A stretch of DNA of 64,000 nt from Nocardioides sp. Root240 (GTDB lineage Bacteria; Actinomycetota; Actinomycetes; Propionibacteriales; Nocardioidaceae), in contig NZ_LMIT01000016.1 of the NCBI RefSeq assembly GCF_001428825.1, positions 211,219 to 275,218 of the forward strand, in the 5' to 3' direction. A model generated the notes under the pieces. It worked only from the letters and a program-made list of their open reading frames with translations. It did not search any database and was not told the origin of the DNA. A program made the translations under genes and the position numbers. Below, in pieces: positions 1 to 8,887 of the stretch (its first letter is position 1; every line of letters starts with the position of its first letter).

Positions 1-236
1 GTGTCGGCGCGGACTTCGTCCGCGCCGCCGCTGACGCGGCCGCCCAGCGGGTGATGGTCTGTTGCGCGCGCTGACCCCCTCGATTGGTCACAGACCGCAG
101 AAAAATCTGCCAAAAACCTGCGGTATGTGCCCACTCGAGGGGGTGTGCGCGAGCGCCGGACAGCCGCGCCGTTGCTGCAGCTTGTGAACGGGACCACCCG
201 TCCACCGCAGCCTTGACGGCGAGCTTTCGGAGCCCG
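1..236 (+). repeat. Dispersed palindromic element, copy 1 (cut by window start)
   Basis: First of three related non-coding elements (others near 31308 and 39276). It begins with a perfect hairpin, GCGCGGAC-TTC-GTCCGCGC. The core at 74-144 is a large imperfect palindrome: outer arms ACCCCCTCGA and TCGAGGGGGT, inner arms ACCGCAG and CTGCGGT. A weaker conserved tail with a CCGCAGCC(T/C)TGACGGC motif runs to about 225. I see no coding potential and no other signal before the endonuclease gene stop at 274. Confidence 0.75.
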
Positions 237-273
237 AACCGCGACCGTGCCTGAGCCGGACCGAACCGCGGTC

Positions 274-1071
274 TCAGACCCGCTCGCGCAGCCAGGCGAA
301 GTCGGCGACGTGCTCGGTGGCGCCGCCAGGCGTCTCGCACACCACCGGCGCCTTCGCGTCCCGCACCACCTGCGCCAGCAGGTCCGGGTCGATCTGGCCC
401 GCGCCGAAGTTGGCGTGCCGGTCGGCGCCCGAGTCGAAGGCGTCGCGGCTGTCGTTGGCGTGCACCAGGTCGATCCGCCCGGTGATCGCGAGGACGTCGT
501 CGACGATCGTCTCCAGCGCGTTGCCGCCCGCGTGGGCGTGGCAGGTGTCGAGGCAGAAGCCGACCATGTCGGAGCCCTCGGCGCTGGAGATCGCGTCCCA
601 GGTGCCCTTGATCCGGTCGAGGTAGCGGGTCATCGCGTTCGTGCCGCCGGCGGTGTTCTCGATCAGCAGCGGCACCTTGATGTCGGTCGCCTCGACGGCC
701 TTGCGCCAGTTGTCGAAGCCCTTCGCCGGGTCGTCCTCATCGGTCACGTGGCCGCCGTGGACGATCAGGCCCTTGGCGCCGAGCTCGGCCGCGGCGTCCA
801 TGTGCTGCTGCAGGAGCTTGCGGCTGGGGATCCGCTGCCGGTTGTTGGTCGTCGCCACGTTGATCAGGTACGGCGCGTGCACGTAGAGGTCCACCCCCGC
901 CGACTCGGCGGCTGCGCGCAGGGCGGCCGGGCCGCCGTCGTAGGAGAGGACGGGGCCCTTGTAGGACTGCGGGTTGCCGAGGAAGAACTGCACGAGCGGG
1001 GCGTTGCGGGCGAGTGCCTCGCCGATCGGGTCGGTCTGGTCGACGTGGGCACCGATGCGCAGCTCGCTCAT
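274..1071 (-). CDS. nfo: Deoxyribonuclease IV (AP endonuclease, Nfo family)
   Basis: 265-aa TIM-barrel apurinic/apyrimidinic endonuclease of base-excision repair, expected to nick DNA 5' of abasic sites with a tri-metal centre. The start ATG gives MSELRIGAHVDQ, the usual family N-terminus. Metal-ligand motifs appear in family order: HAPYLIN (about residue 64), LIVHGGH (about 100), LLIENTAGG (about 135), CLDTCHAHAGG (about 172), then LVHANDSRDAFDSGADRH and VCETPGG near the end. Length is normal for the family. It lies 35 bp downstream of the TetR gene on the same strand and may be co-transcribed with it, although nothing links the functions. The longer upstream reading frame is an artefact of high G+C. 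Confidence 0.93.
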   Translation of the reverse strand: MSELRIGAHVDQTDPIGEALARNAPLVQFFLGNPQSYKGPVLSYDGGPAALRAAAESAGVDLYVHAPYLINVATTNNRQRIPSRKLLQQHMDAAAELGAKGLIVHGGHVTDEDDPAKGFDNWRKAVEATDIKVPLLIENTAGGTNAMTRYLDRIKGTWDAISSAEGSDMVGFCLDTCHAHAGGNALETIVDDVLAITGRIDLVHANDSRDAFDSGADRHANFGAGQIDPDLLAQVVRDAKAPVVCETPGGATEHVADFAWLRERV

Positions 1072-1106
1072 GGCGTCCACTGTAGGGAGGCGCGGGGACA
1101 GTCCGG

Positions 1107-1754
1107 TCAGCCGGTGGAGCGGCGCAGCCGCCGCCGAAGGGCCGCACGCTCCACCGGCCCGAGGCCGTCGACCACGCCGAGGAGGCGCGCCAGCTGCTCG
1201 AACGCCGCGAACGCGCTCGCGGCGCCCTCGGGATCGACGCCGTCGTACAGCTCCAGGCCGACGAAGGAGGCGCTGACGGCCCGGGCGAGGCCGGGTACGT
1301 CGACCAGCCCCGCCAGCGGCCCCGAGCCCAGCAACCGCTCGAGCACCACCTGGACCTCGGTCGCCCACAGCGCCAGGCCGGCGGCCGTCGCCGGGCCGAG
1401 GGAGGCGTGGGAGGAGGACCCGGCGAGCAGCTGGCCGAGCAGCGCGACGTTGCCGGCGTCCTGCTCGTGGGCGTGGATGGCGCGGGCCACGGCGATGAGA
1501 CCGCTGAAGTCCGTGACCTCGGCGAGAGCCGCGCGGTGCGCCTCGATCCGCTGCCTCGCGCCGTGGTCGCACGCCGCCGCGAGCAGCTCGTCGACCGAGC
1601 CGAAGTGGTAGAAGACCAGCGCCTGGTTGACCCCCGCCTCCGTGGCGATGGCCCGGGCGGAGGCCTTCGCGATGCCCTGGTCGACCACGACGCGCAGGCA
1701 GGCGTCGAGCAGCTTCTCGCGGGTCGGGGTGGCCACGCAGTGATCGTGCCCCAT
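1107..1754 (-). CDS. TetR-family transcriptional repressor
   Basis: 215 aa from the start MGHDHC; an in-frame ATG further upstream at 1781 would run through the operator, so the shorter start is preferred. The N-terminal helix-turn-helix covers about residues 10-55 (AIATEAGVNQALVFYHFGS). The C-terminal ligand-binding region is alpha-helical and not recognisable to subfamily. It is transcribed divergently from the small membrane protein at 1815. Two copies of TTGAGCG-N2-CGCTCAA lie between them, so autorepression and repression of the neighbour are likely. The ligand is unknown. Confidence 0.9.
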   Translation of the reverse strand: MGHDHCVATPTREKLLDACLRVVVDQGIAKASARAIATEAGVNQALVFYHFGSVDELLAAACDHGARQRIEAHRAALAEVTDFSGLIAVARAIHAHEQDAGNVALLGQLLAGSSSHASLGPATAAGLALWATEVQVVLERLLGSGPLAGLVDVPGLARAVSASFVGLELYDGVDPEGAASAFAAFEQLARLLGVVDGLGPVERAALRRRLRRSTG

Positions 1755-1755
1755 C

Positions 1756-1800
1756 TTGAGCGTCCGCTCAATCCATGACACAGTTTGAGCGACCGCTCAA
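1756..1800. promoter_or_regulatory. Twin TetR operators in divergent promoter
   Basis: Two palindromes of identical arms, TTGAGCGTCCGCTCAA (1756-1771) and TTGAGCGACCGCTCAA (1785-1800), centres 29 bp apart. They fill the space between the TetR start (1754) and the ribosome-binding site of the membrane-protein gene (GGAGGA, 1805-1810). The layout is that of a locally acting TetR repressor controlling both genes. Confidence 0.85.
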
Positions 1801-1814
1801 GACCGGAGGAACCG

Positions 1815-2240
1815 ATGTCGCGTCACGGACCGAACACCCCGGGGGTGGCGGGTTACCTCCTGGCCGCGCTGATCGCGGACGTGCTGTTCGCCGCAGGCCT
1901 GTACCTGCCCGTGCTCGCCGACGAGACCGTGACCTGGCAGGACGCCCTCTTCTGGGCGTTCCTGCTCGCCTTCTTCGTCACCCTGTACGCGGTGCCTTTC
2001 GCCGCCCTCGGCCTGCTGGCCGTGCACGTCGCCTGCGTCCGGGTTCCTGCCCAGTGGGTGCACGTCTTGGCGGCCGGCGTCGCGGGCCTGCTCCCGATGG
2101 CGGTCTCCAGCGTTATGACGCAGCAGTGGGAGGTCGTGCCGTTCGCGGGGGTTCCGGTCGCCACCGCGCTGGGGAGGTGGGCTGTCGTCCCGTTGGTCCG
2201 GCAGCGTCGCGATTCGGCGGGTCTGCGTGCGACGGGTTAA
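1815..2240 (+). CDS. Small four-helix membrane protein, TetR-controlled
   Basis: 141 aa starting [10 protein letters not shown] behind a GGAGGA ribosome-binding site. Four hydrophobic segments are visible (about residues 9-29, 38-65, 75-95 and 103-125), followed by a short basic C-terminus. No catalytic motif or recognised family. Because it is divergent from a TetR gene with twin operators, it is probably an inducible envelope protein answering to a membrane-active compound; that is inference. A start at 1785 would lie inside the operator and is rejected. Confidence 0.75.
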   Translation: MSRHGPNTPGVAGYLLAALIADVLFAAGLYLPVLADETVTWQDALFWAFLLAFFVTLYAVPFAALGLLAVHVACVRVPAQWVHVLAAGVAGLLPMAVSSVMTQQWEVVPFAGVPVATALGRWAVVPLVRQRRDSAGLRATG

Positions 2241-2365
2241 CCTCTCCTGTCCGGTGCCTCGCGGCGCCGTACACCTGTCTGCCCGGGCCGAACCGGTGCG
2301 GACTTGCAAGGCCCTCCTGCCGCGGAAAGTCCGTGGCCGTCAGTCCAGAGGAGGTGGAGACCGCT

Positions 2366-2653
2366 TTGCGCAACTACGAAGTCGTGGTCATCCTCGACCC
2401 GAGCCTCGACGAGCGGACGGTTCAGCCGTCGCTCGACAAGTACCTGAACGTCGTCCGCAATGACGGCGGCACCGTCGACAACGTCGACGTGTGGGGCAAG
2501 CGCCGTCTGGCGTACGAGATCAAGAAGAACGCCGAGGGCATCTACGCGATCATCAAGCTGACCGCGGCGCCGGCGACGGTCGACGAGCTCGACCGCCAGC
2601 TGACCCTCAACGAGTCCGTGCTTCGGACGAAGGTCCTGCGCCCCACCGTCTGA
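2366..2653 (+). CDS. rpsF: 30S ribosomal protein bS6
   Basis: 95 aa, the usual length for bS6, which binds bS18 and 16S rRNA on the small-subunit platform. The protein reads (M)[15 protein letters not shown] and later [17 protein letters not shown], both family hallmarks. The start codon is TTG at 2366, chosen because AGGAGG lies at 2349-2354 and the bS6 N-terminus begins exactly there; the in-frame extension upstream is unrelated. First gene of the conserved rpsF-ssb-rpsR-rplI cluster. Confidence 0.97.
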   Translation: MRNYEVVVILDPSLDERTVQPSLDKYLNVVRNDGGTVDNVDVWGKRRLAYEIKKNAEGIYAIIKLTAAPATVDELDRQLTLNESVLRTKVLRPTV

Positions 2654-2770
2654 GACGGTCTCGTGCCTGTGGATCACGACTGTTCAATGTCGGACCCACG
2701 GGACACGATGGGGGCCGTTGCCCGGGACTGACCCGGGCGGGCCACTCGAATCCACTCACAGGAGACCACC

Positions 2771-3358
2771 ATGGCTGGCGACACCGTCATCACCGTTATC
2801 GGCAACCTGACCGACGACCCGGAGCTTCGCTTCACCCCGTCGGGCGCTGCGGTTGCCAATTTCACGGTGGCGTCGACCCCGCGGCAGTTCGACCGCCAGA
2901 CCAACGAGTGGAAGGACGGGGAGACCCTGTTCCTTCGCTGCTCGATCTGGCGCCAGGCGGCCGAGAACGTCGCCGAGTCCCTCCAGAAGGGCATGCGCGT
3001 CATCGCGCAGGGCCGTCTGGTGTCGCGGTCCTACGAGGACCGTGAGGGCCAGAAGCGCACGGTCAACGAGCTGCAGGTCGACGAGGTCGGCCCGTCGCTG
3101 ACCTGGGCCACGGCCAAGGTCACCCGCGCCAACCGCTCCGGCGGTGGCGGCGGTGGTGGCTACGGCGGTGGTGGCAACCAGGGTGGCGGCCAGGGCGGCT
3201 TCGGCGGCGGTGGCGGCCAGGGTGGCGGCGCACGTCCGGCGGGCGGAGACCCGTGGGGCGGCCAGCCGTCCGGTGGATCCAACAGCGGTGGCGGCGCGCC
3301 GGCCGGTGACCCCTGGGCTGCGCCCGGTGTCTCCGGTGGCGACGAGCCCCCGTTCTGA
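2771..3358 (+). CDS. ssb: Single-stranded DNA-binding protein
   Basis: 195 aa. The N-terminal OB fold (residues 1-110; [21 protein letters not shown]) binds single-stranded DNA as a tetramer. It is followed by a Gly-rich disordered linker containing short GGGG and GGQGG runs, then the acidic tip GGDEPPF that docks replication and repair partners. A strong AGGAG site precedes the ATG. It sits between rpsF and rpsR, as in most actinobacteria. The linker and intact tip identify it as the essential SSB rather than a short paralogue. Confidence 0.97.
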   Translation: MAGDTVITVIGNLTDDPELRFTPSGAAVANFTVASTPRQFDRQTNEWKDGETLFLRCSIWRQAAENVAESLQKGMRVIAQGRLVSRSYEDREGQKRTVNELQVDEVGPSLTWATAKVTRANRSGGGGGGGYGGGGNQGGGQGGFGGGGGQGGGARPAGGDPWGGQPSGGSNSGGGAPAGDPWAAPGVSGGDEPPF

Positions 3359-3426
3359 GCAACAACACATCAACCATTCCGGCCGCCGTTGACTGACGCG
3401 GCCGGGCTCTGAGGAGGAGCACCACA

Positions 3427-3663
3427 ATGGCGAAGGCAGTCGTCCGCAAGCCGAAGAAGAAGGTTTGCCAGTTCTGCAAGGAGAAGGCCACCGGTGTCGA
3501 CTACAAGGACACCGCCCTTCTGAAGAAGTTCATCTCCGACCGCGGCAAGATCCGCGCCCGTCGGGTGACCGGCAACTGCGTGCAGCACCAGCGTGACATC
3601 GCCATCGCGGTGAAGAACGCCCGTGAGGTCGCGCTGCTGCCCTACACCTCCGCTGGCCGCTGA
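3427..3663 (+). CDS. rpsR: 30S ribosomal protein bS18
   Basis: 78 aa, basic, binding partner of bS6 in the 30S platform. It contains [19 protein letters not shown] and the [11 protein letters not shown] motif typical of bS18. A zinc-type CxxC pair is partly retained (VCQFCKEK), suggesting a zinc-binding form. AGGAGGAGC precedes the ATG. It lies 68 bp after ssb and 30 bp before rplI. Confidence 0.97.
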   Translation: MAKAVVRKPKKKVCQFCKEKATGVDYKDTALLKKFISDRGKIRARRVTGNCVQHQRDIAIAVKNAREVALLPYTSAGR

Positions 3664-3693
3664 GCCCGACGGTAGAGAAGGAGAGCTGAACTC

Positions 3694-4140
3694 ATGAAGA
3701 TCATCCTGACCCAGGAGGTCGAGAACCTCGGCGCCGCTGGTGACGTGGTGGAGGTCAAGGACGGCTACGGCCGCAACTACCTCATCCCCCGCGGCTTCGC
3801 GATCCGTTGGACGCGTGGCGCGCAGGCCCAGGCCGACTCGATCACGGCCGCCCGTGCCTCCCGCGCGGTGCGCGACGAGGCGCACGCCGCCGAGATCAAG
3901 GCCAAGCTCGAGGGTGCCCCTGTCGACGTGAAGGTGAAGGCGGGCCAGGGCGGCCGTCTGTTCGGTGCGGTCACCCCCGCCGACATCGCCGCCGCGCTCG
4001 GCGAGGCTGCCGGCGAGTCGATCGACAAGCGCACCATCGTGCTCGGCAACCCGATCAAGTCGCTGGGCAACCACGCGGTCTCGGTCAAGCTGCACGACGA
4101 GGTCTCCGTCGCGGTGACGCTCAACGTCATCCCGGCCTGA
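3694..4140 (+). CDS. rplI: 50S ribosomal protein bL9
   Basis: 148 aa. The N-terminal rRNA-binding domain ([19 protein letters not shown]; the [11 protein letters not shown] signature is near residue 28) is joined by a long helix to the C-terminal domain ([27 protein letters not shown]). Length is normal. Last gene of the ribosomal cluster; a strong terminator follows at 4164-4204. Confidence 0.97.
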   Translation: MKIILTQEVENLGAAGDVVEVKDGYGRNYLIPRGFAIRWTRGAQAQADSITAARASRAVRDEAHAAEIKAKLEGAPVDVKVKAGQGGRLFGAVTPADIAAALGEAAGESIDKRTIVLGNPIKSLGNHAVSVKLHDEVSVAVTLNVIPA

Positions 4141-4163
4141 CACAACGCGTCAGACACAGTCGG

Positions 4164-4204
4164 CGTGGCCGGTCCCTCCGGGGGCCGGCCACGTGGCAAT
4201 TTTG
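4164..4204 (+). terminator. Rho-independent terminator after rplI
   Basis: A 13-bp stem, CGTGGCCGGTCCC (4164-4176) with GGGGCCGGCCACG (4181-4193), closed by a TCCG loop (one G-T pair). A CAATTTT stretch ends at 4204. It separates the ribosomal operon from the lipoprotein gene. Confidence 0.85.
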
Positions 4205-4235
4205 GGCGGTACTTCCCCAACCCAAGGAGTCCCTG

Positions 4236-4880
4236 ATGCGACTGCGTCGCCTCGCGCCCGCTGCCGTCCTGCTGCTCGTCCCGGTCCTCGCGGCCTGCGG
4301 CGACGACAAGGAGCCGGCCGCCGGCACCGACGACCCGACCTCGGAGGCGCCCACCACGTCGGACGCCCCGACCACGCCCGCCTCAACGCCGGCGGCCACC
4401 GAGACCACCTCGGCGCCCACCGAGGAGCCGCCCGCCGCCGTCGCCGCGTGCGACCTGATCACCGCCGGCGACGTCGGCAAGGTGATGGGCGTCAGCTTCA
4501 CGGCCGGCAGCCCGGACACCGAGGACGAGAAGGAGGGCGCCGTGTCGTGGACCGCCTCCGAGTGCTCGTTCGAGGCGAAGGACCTGGTCGAGGTCTCCGT
4601 GCGCGTCGCCGAGCCGGCGGCGTTCGCGTCGGGCAAGGTCCAGTGCCCGATGCCCGCCGAGGGCGACGGCAGCGTCGAGCCCCGCGACGTCGCGGGCGCG
4701 ACCGAGGCCTGGTGGAAGATCAGCCCGCCGCCGAACTTCGAGGGCATCGTCCGGGCCTGCTCGACCGACGCCCTGGTGGAGGTCGACCTCGACTACGAGG
4801 ACGGCGTCGACTACGACGGCGACCCGGGGGAGCAGGCCTCGCAGCTGGCGGCCTTCGTGCTGGCCAACCTGCAGGCCTGA
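4236..4880 (+). CDS. Predicted lipoprotein (DUF3558-like)
   Basis: 214 aa with a lipoprotein signal peptide: basic MRLRR, hydrophobic core, lipobox LAAC with the lipidated Cys near residue 21. A Thr/Pro/Ala-rich linker (residues 27-75) follows, then a globular domain with paired cysteines (ACDLITAGDVGKVMG; SECSFEAK; VQCPMP; RACSTD). The pattern recalls DUF3558-type actinobacterial lipoproteins, but that assignment is tentative. AAGGAG sits 6 nt before the ATG. It is monocistronic, between a terminator and a convergent membrane-protein gene. Confidence 0.8.
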   Translation: MRLRRLAPAAVLLLVPVLAACGDDKEPAAGTDDPTSEAPTTSDAPTTPASTPAATETTSAPTEEPPAAVAACDLITAGDVGKVMGVSFTAGSPDTEDEKEGAVSWTASECSFEAKDLVEVSVRVAEPAAFASGKVQCPMPAEGDGSVEPRDVAGATEAWWKISPPPNFEGIVRACSTDALVEVDLDYEDGVDYDGDPGEQASQLAAFVLANLQA

Positions 4881-4907
4881 CACCGGGACAGCATCCGGGC
4901 CAGCACG

Positions 4908-5468
4908 TCAGTCGGCGGGTGCCTCGAGCTCCGGCTCCGGGGCGCCCGCCCACGCCCGTCCACTGAACACGAAGCAGAGGATCACCAGCGCGATCTGCAC
5001 GGCCTGTGCGGCGACCTCGCCCGCCGTACCGACGCCGTCGAGGTCGGCACCGAACGCCAGCGGCGGGGCCGCGATCACGAAGAGCAGCACCAACCCGGCG
5101 ATGCTGAAGCTGCTCGCGCCGGCGGTGGCGCGCGCCCGGAGCGCGGCCTGGCTCAGCTCGTGGCAGAGCAGCGCGAAGAACGCGAAGCGGGGCACGTCGG
5201 CCGACCAGCCCAGCGACGGGTCGGTCTCCAGCCACCGTGCGACCGCCGGCACCACCATCGCGACCGACACGACCAGCGCGAGCGCGCCCACGAAGCGCAG
5301 GGTCGGGAGCCGGCGCGGGTCGAGGGAGGGGCCGAGCCCGTGCAGGCCGACCAGCACGAGGAACCAGCCCAGCGGGTCGGGGAGCGGGTCGAAGGTGCCG
5401 GGCGCCGCGTCCGCGGGGCCGAGGGCGAGCAGGACCAGCCCGAGGGCGACCGCCTGCAGCGGCTTCAC
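4908..5468 (-). CDS. Five- to six-helix membrane protein coupled to MATE gene
   Basis: 186 aa from a GTG start whose GTGA overlaps the stop of the upstream MATE gene, implying translational coupling. The protein opens VKPLQAVALGLVLLALG; hydrophobic segments recur at about residues 5-22, 30-46, 58-80, 120-140 and 152-170. The middle (DPLGWFLVLVGLHGLG) contains a conserved-looking Gly/Trp loop. The family is not recognised with certainty. Coupling suggests it accompanies the transporter, but its role is unknown. Confidence 0.75.
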   Translation of the reverse strand: MKPLQAVALGLVLLALGPADAAPGTFDPLPDPLGWFLVLVGLHGLGPSLDPRRLPTLRFVGALALVVSVAMVVPAVARWLETDPSLGWSADVPRFAFFALLCHELSQAALRARATAGASSFSIAGLVLLFVIAAPPLAFGADLDGVGTAGEVAAQAVQIALVILCFVFSGRAWAGAPEPELEAPAD

Positions 5469-6814
5469 GCGCCGGCTCCGGTGACGAGCCAGGCGTCGCT
5501 GCGCGCGCGTCGTACCAGGGTGAGGAGGCGCCCGCCCATGAACAGCGCGCCGAACACGGCCCACACCCCGGTCAGGCCTGCACCCAGCGCACTCGTCAGC
5601 AGCACGAGCGGAGCGTAGCCGCCCAGGACGGCGAGCCCGGCGAGAGCCAGGTACCGGCCGTCACCGGCGCCGATCAGCACGCCGTCGAGCACGAACACGA
5701 CACCTGCCGCCGGCTGGGCGAGCGCGGCGACGAGGAGGACCGGGACCAGGGCGTCGCGGACCGCCCCGTCGGGCGTGAACAGGGCGCCCAGCCACGGGCT
5801 GCTCGCCGCGAGCAGGAGGCCGGTCACGATGCCGCTCCGGATCCCCCAGCCCACCATCCGCCCGGTCACGGCCCGGGTGGCGGCGACGTCGCCGGCGCCG
5901 AGGTGGCGACCGGTGATCGCCTGGGCGGCGATCGCGATCGCGTCGAGGACGTAGGCGAGGAAGCCCCAGATCGTGAACGCCAGCTGGTGGGTCGCGATCG
6001 GTACGGCGTCGTCCGCGCCGGACGCCTCGCCGGCGGCCAGCACCACCGCCCAGGTGGTGACGAGCAGCGCGGCACGCAGCGTGAGCGTCCGCACCAGCAG
6101 GGGGACGCCGGCCCGGCCCGCCGCACGGATGCCGGCCGGGTGGGGTCGCAGCGGCGCGCCCTCGCGGCGGGCGGCGCGCACCACCGCGGCGACGAGCGCC
6201 ACCGCCATGCCGACCTGCGCGAGCACCGAGCCGAGCGCCGAGCCGGCCAGCTCGAGGCGCGGGGCCGGGCCGGCGCCGTACACGAGGGTGAGGTTGAGGG
6301 CGAGGTTGGCGGCGTTGCCGACGACAGCGACGACCAACGGTGTGCGGGTGTCCTGCAGCCCGCGGAGCACGCCGGTGCTGGCGAGCACGAGGAGCAGGGG
6401 CGTGATGCCGGCGCCGGCGATGCGGAGGTACTCGGTGGCGGCGTCCTCGACGCCCGCCGACGCACCGAACACGGTGACCAGCGGTCCGGCGAGCAGGCTG
6501 GTGCCGAGGGTGACCGGGACGCCGATCGCGACCGCGAGCCAGAGCCCGTCGATCCCCTGCTCGAGGGCGGCGCGGCGGTGGCCGGCGCCGAGCTGGCGGG
6601 CCACGCCGGCCGTGGTGCCGTAGGCGAGGAAGATGCACAGCCCGACCACGGTCGTCAGGACCGTGCCGGCGAGACCGAGGCCGGCCAGCTCGCGGGTGCC
6701 GAGGTGCCCGACGACGGCGGCGTCGCCGAGCAGGAACAGCGGCTCGGCGACCAGGGCGAGGAAGGCGGGGACGGCGAGCCGGGCGATCTCGCGGTCGAGG
6801 GCGCGGCTGCTCAT
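5465..6814 (-). CDS. dinF: MATE-family efflux transporter (DinF-like)
   Basis: 449 aa with 12 predicted transmembrane helices in two homologous halves. The start gives MSSRALDREIARLAVPAFLA, and the first-half signature LFLLGDAAVVGHLGTRELAG is the classic MATE/DinF N-terminus. The C-terminal half contains AIAAQAITGRHLGAGD. MATE proteins exchange Na+ or H+ for cationic or oxidised small molecules at the inner membrane. The DinF assignment rests on overall sequence style; the substrate is unknown. Nothing in the upstream gap looks like a LexA box. Divergent from dnaB. Confidence 0.9.
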   Translation of the reverse strand: MSSRALDREIARLAVPAFLALVAEPLFLLGDAAVVGHLGTRELAGLGLAGTVLTTVVGLCIFLAYGTTAGVARQLGAGHRRAALEQGIDGLWLAVAIGVPVTLGTSLLAGPLVTVFGASAGVEDAATEYLRIAGAGITPLLLVLASTGVLRGLQDTRTPLVVAVVGNAANLALNLTLVYGAGPAPRLELAGSALGSVLAQVGMAVALVAAVVRAARREGAPLRPHPAGIRAAGRAGVPLLVRTLTLRAALLVTTWAVVLAAGEASGADDAVPIATHQLAFTIWGFLAYVLDAIAIAAQAITGRHLGAGDVAATRAVTGRMVGWGIRSGIVTGLLLAASSPWLGALFTPDGAVRDALVPVLLVAALAQPAAGVVFVLDGVLIGAGDGRYLALAGLAVLGGYAPLVLLTSALGAGLTGVWAVFGALFMGGRLLTLVRRARSDAWLVTGAGA

Positions 6815-7292
6815 CGGTGGGTCCGGTACGTGAGGCTCAGGGTGAGGTCAAGGGTCGGTGGAAAACTCGTGACCAGTTGTGGATATGCATGCTCAGGGGG
6901 CGGTGCACAAGACCCTGTCCGGGGGGACCGGTCGTGGCGGGACGATGACGACGAGGTGAACGGAATCAACGGCCAGGAATTTCCACTCCACACCTGTGGG
7001 CGAACGTTTGTGCAGGTCAGAGGCCTGTTCGGAGTGATCCCGACCAGTGCTTCCACAGCTTCCTCCCCAGCCCGTGCACACGCTCTCCGCGTGTCGTCCA
7101 CGTGTTCGCCCCGGTTATCCCCAAGCCTTGTGGATAAACCACTCGCGCTGGCTTCCGCGCGCGTCGTTCCGGCCTCTAGGTTCGGTGCGCGAGGAGTTGG
7201 GTCGGACCCCCTCGGCACGATGGTCACCGTACGACGCCCCCCGGCGCCTTCCGCAGGCGCCGTCCGCGACCGAGTCAGGAGATGCCAGGCCC
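6815..7292. promoter_or_regulatory. MATE/dnaB divergent intergenic region with DnaA-box-like sites
   Basis: 478 bp with no credible gene. It contains TTGTGGATA (6877-6885), TTATCCCCA (7115-7123) and TTGTGGATAA (7128-7137). The last holds an exact complement of the DnaA box TTATCCACA; the others are one-mismatch matches. Several G/C-flanked near-matches (for example CCTGTGGGC near 6988) add to the cluster. The dnaB ribosome-binding site CAGGAG is at 7276-7281. The region may make dnaB transcription responsive to DnaA. It lacks the AT-rich unwinding element expected of oriC. Confidence 0.5.
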
Positions 7293-8711
7293 GTGAGCCT
7301 CACCGACGACGCGCCGAGCTGGACCGCGGAGCCCCCGGAGCAGTGGGGCGACGGGCCCGCGGCGTACGCGCCCGGCGAGGCGCCCTCCGGTGGCGCCGGC
7401 GGCCGGATGCCTCCGCAGGACCTCGCGGCCGAGCAGTCGGTGCTCGGCGCGATGCTGATCTCCAAGGACGCGATCGCTGACGTCGTCGAGGTCATCCGCG
7501 GCGTCGACTACTACCGGCCGGCCCACGAGGAGATCCACGAGGCGATCCTCGACCTGTTCGGTCGCGGCGAGCCCGCCGACATGGTGACCGTCGCCGGTGA
7601 GCTGCAGCGGCGTGGCCAGCTGCAGAAGATCGGCGGGGCGTCGTACCTCCACACCCTCGCGGCCAACGTCCCGATCGCGGCCAACGCCGGCTTCTACGCC
7701 GAGATCGTCTACGAGAAGGCGATCCTGCGCCGCCTGGTCGACGCCGGCACCAAGATCGTCCAGATCAGCTATGCCGGCGAGGGCGAGGTCGACGGCATCG
7801 TCAACGAGGCGCAGTCGGAGATCTACAAGGTCACCGACCGCAACAAGTCCGAGGACTACGCCCCGCTGAGCGACATCATGGACTCGGTCCTCGACGAGAT
7901 CGAGGCCATCGAGAACCGTGAGCAGGGCATCTACGGCGTCCCGACCGGCTTCGCCGACTTCGACGACCTGACCAACGGCTTCCACAAGGGCCAGATGATC
8001 GTCGTCGCCGCCCGTCCCGCGATGGGCAAGTCGACCCTCGCCCTCGACTTCTGCCGCGCGGCCGCGATCCACAACAACCTGACCGCCGCCTTCTTCAGCC
8101 TCGAGATGACGCGCGCCGAGATCGTGATGCGTCTGCTCTCGGCCGAGGCGCGGATCCCGCTCAACCACATCCGCAACGGCAAGATGGGCACCGAGGAGTG
8201 GGACCGTCTCGCGCGCCACGTCGCCAAGGTGTCGGCCGCGCCGATGTTCATCGACGACTCGCCCAACATGACGATGACCGAGATCCGGGCCAAGGCCCGC
8301 CGGCTCAAGCAGAAGCACGACCTGCGCCTCATGGTCATCGACTACCTCCAGCTGATGAGCTCCGGCAAGAAGGTCGAGTCCCGTCAGCTCGAGGTCTCCG
8401 AGTTCTCCCGCCAGATCAAGCTCCTCGCCAAGGAGCTCGAGATCCCGGTGATCGCGCTCTCCCAGCTCAACCGCGGTCCCGAGCAGCGCGCCGACAAGCG
8501 CCCCGCCGTCAGCGACCTGCGCGAGTCCGGCTCCATCGAGCAGGACGCCGACATGGTCGTCCTGCTCCACCGCGACGACGTCTACGAGAAGGAGTCGACC
8601 CGCCCCGGCGAGGCCGACCTGATCGTCGCCAAGCACCGCAACGGCGCGACTCGCGACATCGTCGTGGCCTTCCAGGGCCACTACAGCCGGTTCGTCGACA
8701 TGGCGCACTGA
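7293..8711 (+). CDS. dnaB: Replicative DNA helicase DnaB
   Basis: 472 aa from GTG at 7293, chosen for the CAGGAG site 11 nt upstream. The N-terminal domain (PPQDLAAEQSVLGAMLIS, about residues 33-140) contacts primase. The RecA-like ATPase has Walker A in ARPAMGKST (about residue 240), Walker B in LMVIDYLQLM and the DLRESGSIEQDADMV motif. It forms the hexameric fork helicase. The gene is continuous: no intein interrupts the P-loop, unlike several mycobacterial dnaB genes. The inserted island begins 15 bp after its stop. Confidence 0.97.
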   Translation: MSLTDDAPSWTAEPPEQWGDGPAAYAPGEAPSGGAGGRMPPQDLAAEQSVLGAMLISKDAIADVVEVIRGVDYYRPAHEEIHEAILDLFGRGEPADMVTVAGELQRRGQLQKIGGASYLHTLAANVPIAANAGFYAEIVYEKAILRRLVDAGTKIVQISYAGEGEVDGIVNEAQSEIYKVTDRNKSEDYAPLSDIMDSVLDEIEAIENREQGIYGVPTGFADFDDLTNGFHKGQMIVVAARPAMGKSTLALDFCRAAAIHNNLTAAFFSLEMTRAEIVMRLLSAEARIPLNHIRNGKMGTEEWDRLARHVAKVSAAPMFIDDSPNMTMTEIRAKARRLKQKHDLRLMVIDYLQLMSSGKKVESRQLEVSEFSRQIKLLAKELEIPVIALSQLNRGPEQRADKRPAVSDLRESGSIEQDADMVVLLHRDDVYEKESTRPGEADLIVAKHRNGATRDIVVAFQGHYSRFVDMAH

Positions 8712-8725
8712 CGCAGGAGGGCTGT

Positions 8726-8750
8726 TTGTCGAGATGCAGCGAACTTTGAC
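8726..8750 (+). repeat. Left terminal inverted repeat of the island
   Basis: TTGTCGAGATGCAGCG (8726-8741) is the exact reverse complement of 17453-17468. It runs directly into GAACTTTGAC (8741-8750), which also occurs in both orientations near the right end. The outermost bases read TGT at this end and ACA at the other. It starts 15 bp beyond the dnaB stop. Confidence 0.8.
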
Positions 8751-8887
8751 CTTGCCTACGACAAGTTTGACTTCTCCGATTACGTCAACCCCGGCGCCTG
8801 TGGAGGGCGGCATTGACAGGGCATCGCGACCAGTCGACCTCGGCGGAGCTCCGGCAGAATTTGTAATTACGATGGTGGGATTCATCG

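Noticed and set aside
6815-7292. Chromosomal origin
   Set aside because: Only a few DnaA-box-like sites and no AT-rich unwinding tract or dnaA/dnaN neighbours.
7293-8711. Intein in DnaB, as in some mycobacteria
   Set aside because: The helicase domains read through at normal length (472 aa) with intact P-loop and no intein motifs.
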